In this document: in pieces, positions 32,430-33,975 of the stretch
How the letters are laid out: the number at the start of each line of letters is the position of its first letter
Numbering within the stretch: the first letter of the stretch is position 1
Assembly: GCF_011059105.1 (NCBI RefSeq)
Contig: NZ_JAALLS010000029.1
Span: forward strand, 1 to 33,975
Direction of reading: 5' to 3'
Origin: Fodinibius halophilus
Lineage (GTDB): Bacteria > Bacteroidota > Rhodothermia > Balneolales > Balneolaceae
DNA length: 33,975 nt
Notes under the pieces: generated by a model
Told to the model about the DNA's origin: nothing
The model's database searches: none
Seen by the model: only the letters and a program-made list of their open reading frames with translations
Translations under genes and position numbers: made by a program

Positions 32430-33779
32430 TTATGCGTTAATCGCAGGGCACTGTTTCATTGCTGATTTGATGGACTTTTCAATAATGTCGAGTCCTTCAT
32501 CAATATGTTCTTTGGTTACATTTAGCGGCGGACGGAAACGCATAGTTTTAGGTCCGCAAGAGAGGATCATCAAGTTGTTCTTAAAGCATTCCTTAATGAC
32601 GGCATCCCGAACATGTCCGTTGGGAAAGTCAATGGCACATAGCAACCCTTTGCCACGTGGATTACTGACATGCTCAAACTGTTCTTCAAGAGCCTTAAGT
32701 TTTTCGAGTAGATAATCACCTACAGTTGCAGCGTTCTCAACGAGATTCTCTTCTTCTATTACTTCCAGAATACGTCCGAACCGTACCATATCAACCAGGT
32801 TTCCGCCCCAGGTAGAGTTGATGCGCGAAGAAACATTAAAGCAGTTTGTTTCTACATCGTCGATACGCGTACCGGCTAAAATTCCGCATACCTGTGCTTT
32901 TTTACCGAATGCGAGAATATCGGGCTTTACGTAATGCTCGTGGGCCCAGAACTTACCGGTAAGGCCAACGCCCGTTTGTACTTCATCATAGATCAGCAGT
33001 GCTTCGTGTTTGTCGGCCAGTTCGCGCAGTGCCTGGTGAAACTCCAGTCGGAAGTGACGGTCGCCGCCTTCGGCCTGGATGGGTTCAAGAATAATGCAGG
33101 CGATATCATCTTTATAGGTCTCAAAATATTGTTCGGCCTGGGCAATAGCACGTTCTTCATCCTGTACGGTCTTTCGGATATTTTCATCCGTAGCGGGATA
33201 GGTCATCGCCGGGGATTCTATACGCGGCCAGTCGAACTTTGGGAAATATTTTACTTTCGTGGGATCCGTATTGGTGAGCGACATTGTATAGCCGGTACGC
33301 CCGTGGAAAGCCTGTTCAAAGTGCAGGACTTTGTGTCCCTTTTCTTCGCGATATCCTTTTTCAAAGTTTTTCTGCACTTTCCAGTCAAAAGCGACTTTTA
33401 GCGCGTTTTCAACGGCCAATGCACCACCGGAAATAAAGAAAGAATGTGGAAGATAGTCGGGGATTCCTACGCGATCAAAGTTGTCTACAAATTCAGCCAT
33501 CTCTTCGGTATATACATCAGAATTGGAGGGCTTGTTGATGGCTACCCGTCCAATCTTGTTTTGAAATTCTTGGTTAGCCAATCGGGGGTGATTCATCCCC
33601 AGGGGATTGGAGGCAAAAAAGGTAAAGAAATCAAGATAACGTTCGTCATTTTTCGAATCATATAGATAAATTCCCTCACTTTTATCGAGGTCTAGAACAA
33701 TATCATACCCGTCGGTGAGAATATGTTTTTGAAGAATGTCATGAACTTGTGCGGCACTTACCTGATTTGTGGTGGACAT
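32430..33779 (-). CDS. lat: L-lysine 6-aminotransferase
   Basis: PLP enzyme that moves the epsilon-amino group of lysine to 2-oxoglutarate, giving allysine (which closes to piperideine-6-carboxylate) and glutamate. The 449 residues match the family represented by Rv3290c. Diagnostic stretches are FFASNPLGMNHPRL, SFFISGGALAVENALK, EPIQAEGGDRHF (232-243), LLIYDEVQTGVGLTGKFWAH (261-280), the PLP-lysine region FGKKAQVCGI (291-300) and SSRINSTWGGNLVDMVR. The ATG at 33779 is chosen for its strong ribosome site (AGGAGG, three bases before the codon); an in-frame extension to 33857 lacks one. Likely fates of allysine are 2-aminoadipate or a lysine-derived solute. No matching dehydrogenase is adjacent. 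The tRNA gene lies in the opposite direction. Confidence 0.93.
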   Translation of the reverse strand: MSTTNQVSAAQVHDILQKHILTDGYDIVLDLDKSEGIYLYDSKNDERYLDFFTFFASNPLGMNHPRLANQEFQNKIGRVAINKPSNSDVYTEEMAEFVDNFDRVGIPDYLPHSFFISGGALAVENALKVAFDWKVQKNFEKGYREEKGHKVLHFEQAFHGRTGYTMSLTNTDPTKVKYFPKFDWPRIESPAMTYPATDENIRKTVQDEERAIAQAEQYFETYKDDIACIILEPIQAEGGDRHFRLEFHQALRELADKHEALLIYDEVQTGVGLTGKFWAHEHYVKPDILAFGKKAQVCGILAGTRIDDVETNCFNVSSRINSTWGGNLVDMVRFGRILEVIEEENLVENAATVGDYLLEKLKALEEQFEHVSNPRGKGLLCAIDFPNGHVRDAVIKECFKNNLMILSCGPKTMRFRPPLNVTKEHIDEGLDIIEKSIKSAMKQCPAINA

Positions 33780-33850
33780 AAGCCTCCTATGAGATTTAAA
33801 TTGAGGTTTGAAGTGATAATTCCGGTCTGCAAAGAAATTTGAATTTACTA

Positions 33851-33880
33851 TTGACAAGTACCCATGTCAAGCCTTATTAT
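33851..33880 (+). promoter_or_regulatory. Promoter of the initiator tRNA
   Basis: TTGACA (33851-33856, perfect consensus), 18-base spacer, TATTAT (33875-33880, 5 of 6). A start near 33887 would be seven bases before the mature tRNA. This is the best sigma-70-type promoter in the window. Confidence 0.75.
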
Positions 33881-33893
33881 TACGGACTCACAT

Positions 33894-33966
<73 letters not shown>

Positions 33967-33975
33967 CTACGTAAA

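Overview
The window reads as a chromosomal segment of a Gram-negative member of the Bacteroidota/Balneolota/Rhodothermota group. The evidence is moderate GC, an outer-membrane-type cell (TonB-family protein, lipoprotein with lipobox), a large exported protein ending in a type A sorting domain of the type IX secretion system (T9SS), few strong Shine-Dalgarno sites and several likely TTG starts. The mix of an actinobacterial/Balneola-like lysine 6-aminotransferase and T9SS makes a halophilic Balneolota plausible, but this is inference. I see no prophage, insertion sequence, CRISPR array or rRNA. The region is dense and chromosomal in character: 25 protein genes, one tRNA and no gene-free stretch over 300 bases.

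Layout. Positions 1-2300 hold a minus-strand pair: a small acidic protein and threonine synthase fused to a LeuA-type regulatory domain. Positions 2300-4950 hold an uncharacterised protein, a UbiA-type prenyltransferase and a thioredoxin-fold protein. Positions 4984-8127 hold a beta-propeller T9SS cargo. Positions 8398-11040 hold a class III aminotransferase followed by a Sad-type succinate-semialdehyde dehydrogenase. Positions 11160-16010 hold a lipoprotein, a PA0069-type radical SAM protein, a redox protein, pdxH, a TonB-like protein and trmB. Positions 16079-19310 hold a TetR regulator and FadE-type acyl-CoA dehydrogenase with a cluster of GTTAAC sites ahead of the regulator. Positions 19429-26384 hold an Lrp regulator overlapping methionine gamma-lyase, then a fused 5-oxoprolinase/hydantoinase and an Nramp-fold transporter. 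Positions 26432-28314 hold a minus-strand lemA-TPM-TPM cluster. Positions 28521-31481 hold a HAD phosphatase and purL. Positions 31628-33966 hold an SDR oxidoreductase, L-lysine 6-aminotransferase and initiator tRNA.

Themes. Amino-acid nitrogen and sulfur metabolism dominates (thrC, two class III aminotransferases, sad, megL, 5-oxoprolinase, pdxH for the PLP cofactor). The most interesting items are: (1) threonine synthase carrying an isopropylmalate-synthase-like allosteric domain; (2) an Nramp-fold transporter that has lost the canonical metal ligands and lies 29 bases after a 5-oxoprolinase gene, suggesting an organic substrate; (3) a roughly 70-base palindromic element built from 7-base CAGT/ACTG units that fills the gap between two convergent genes.
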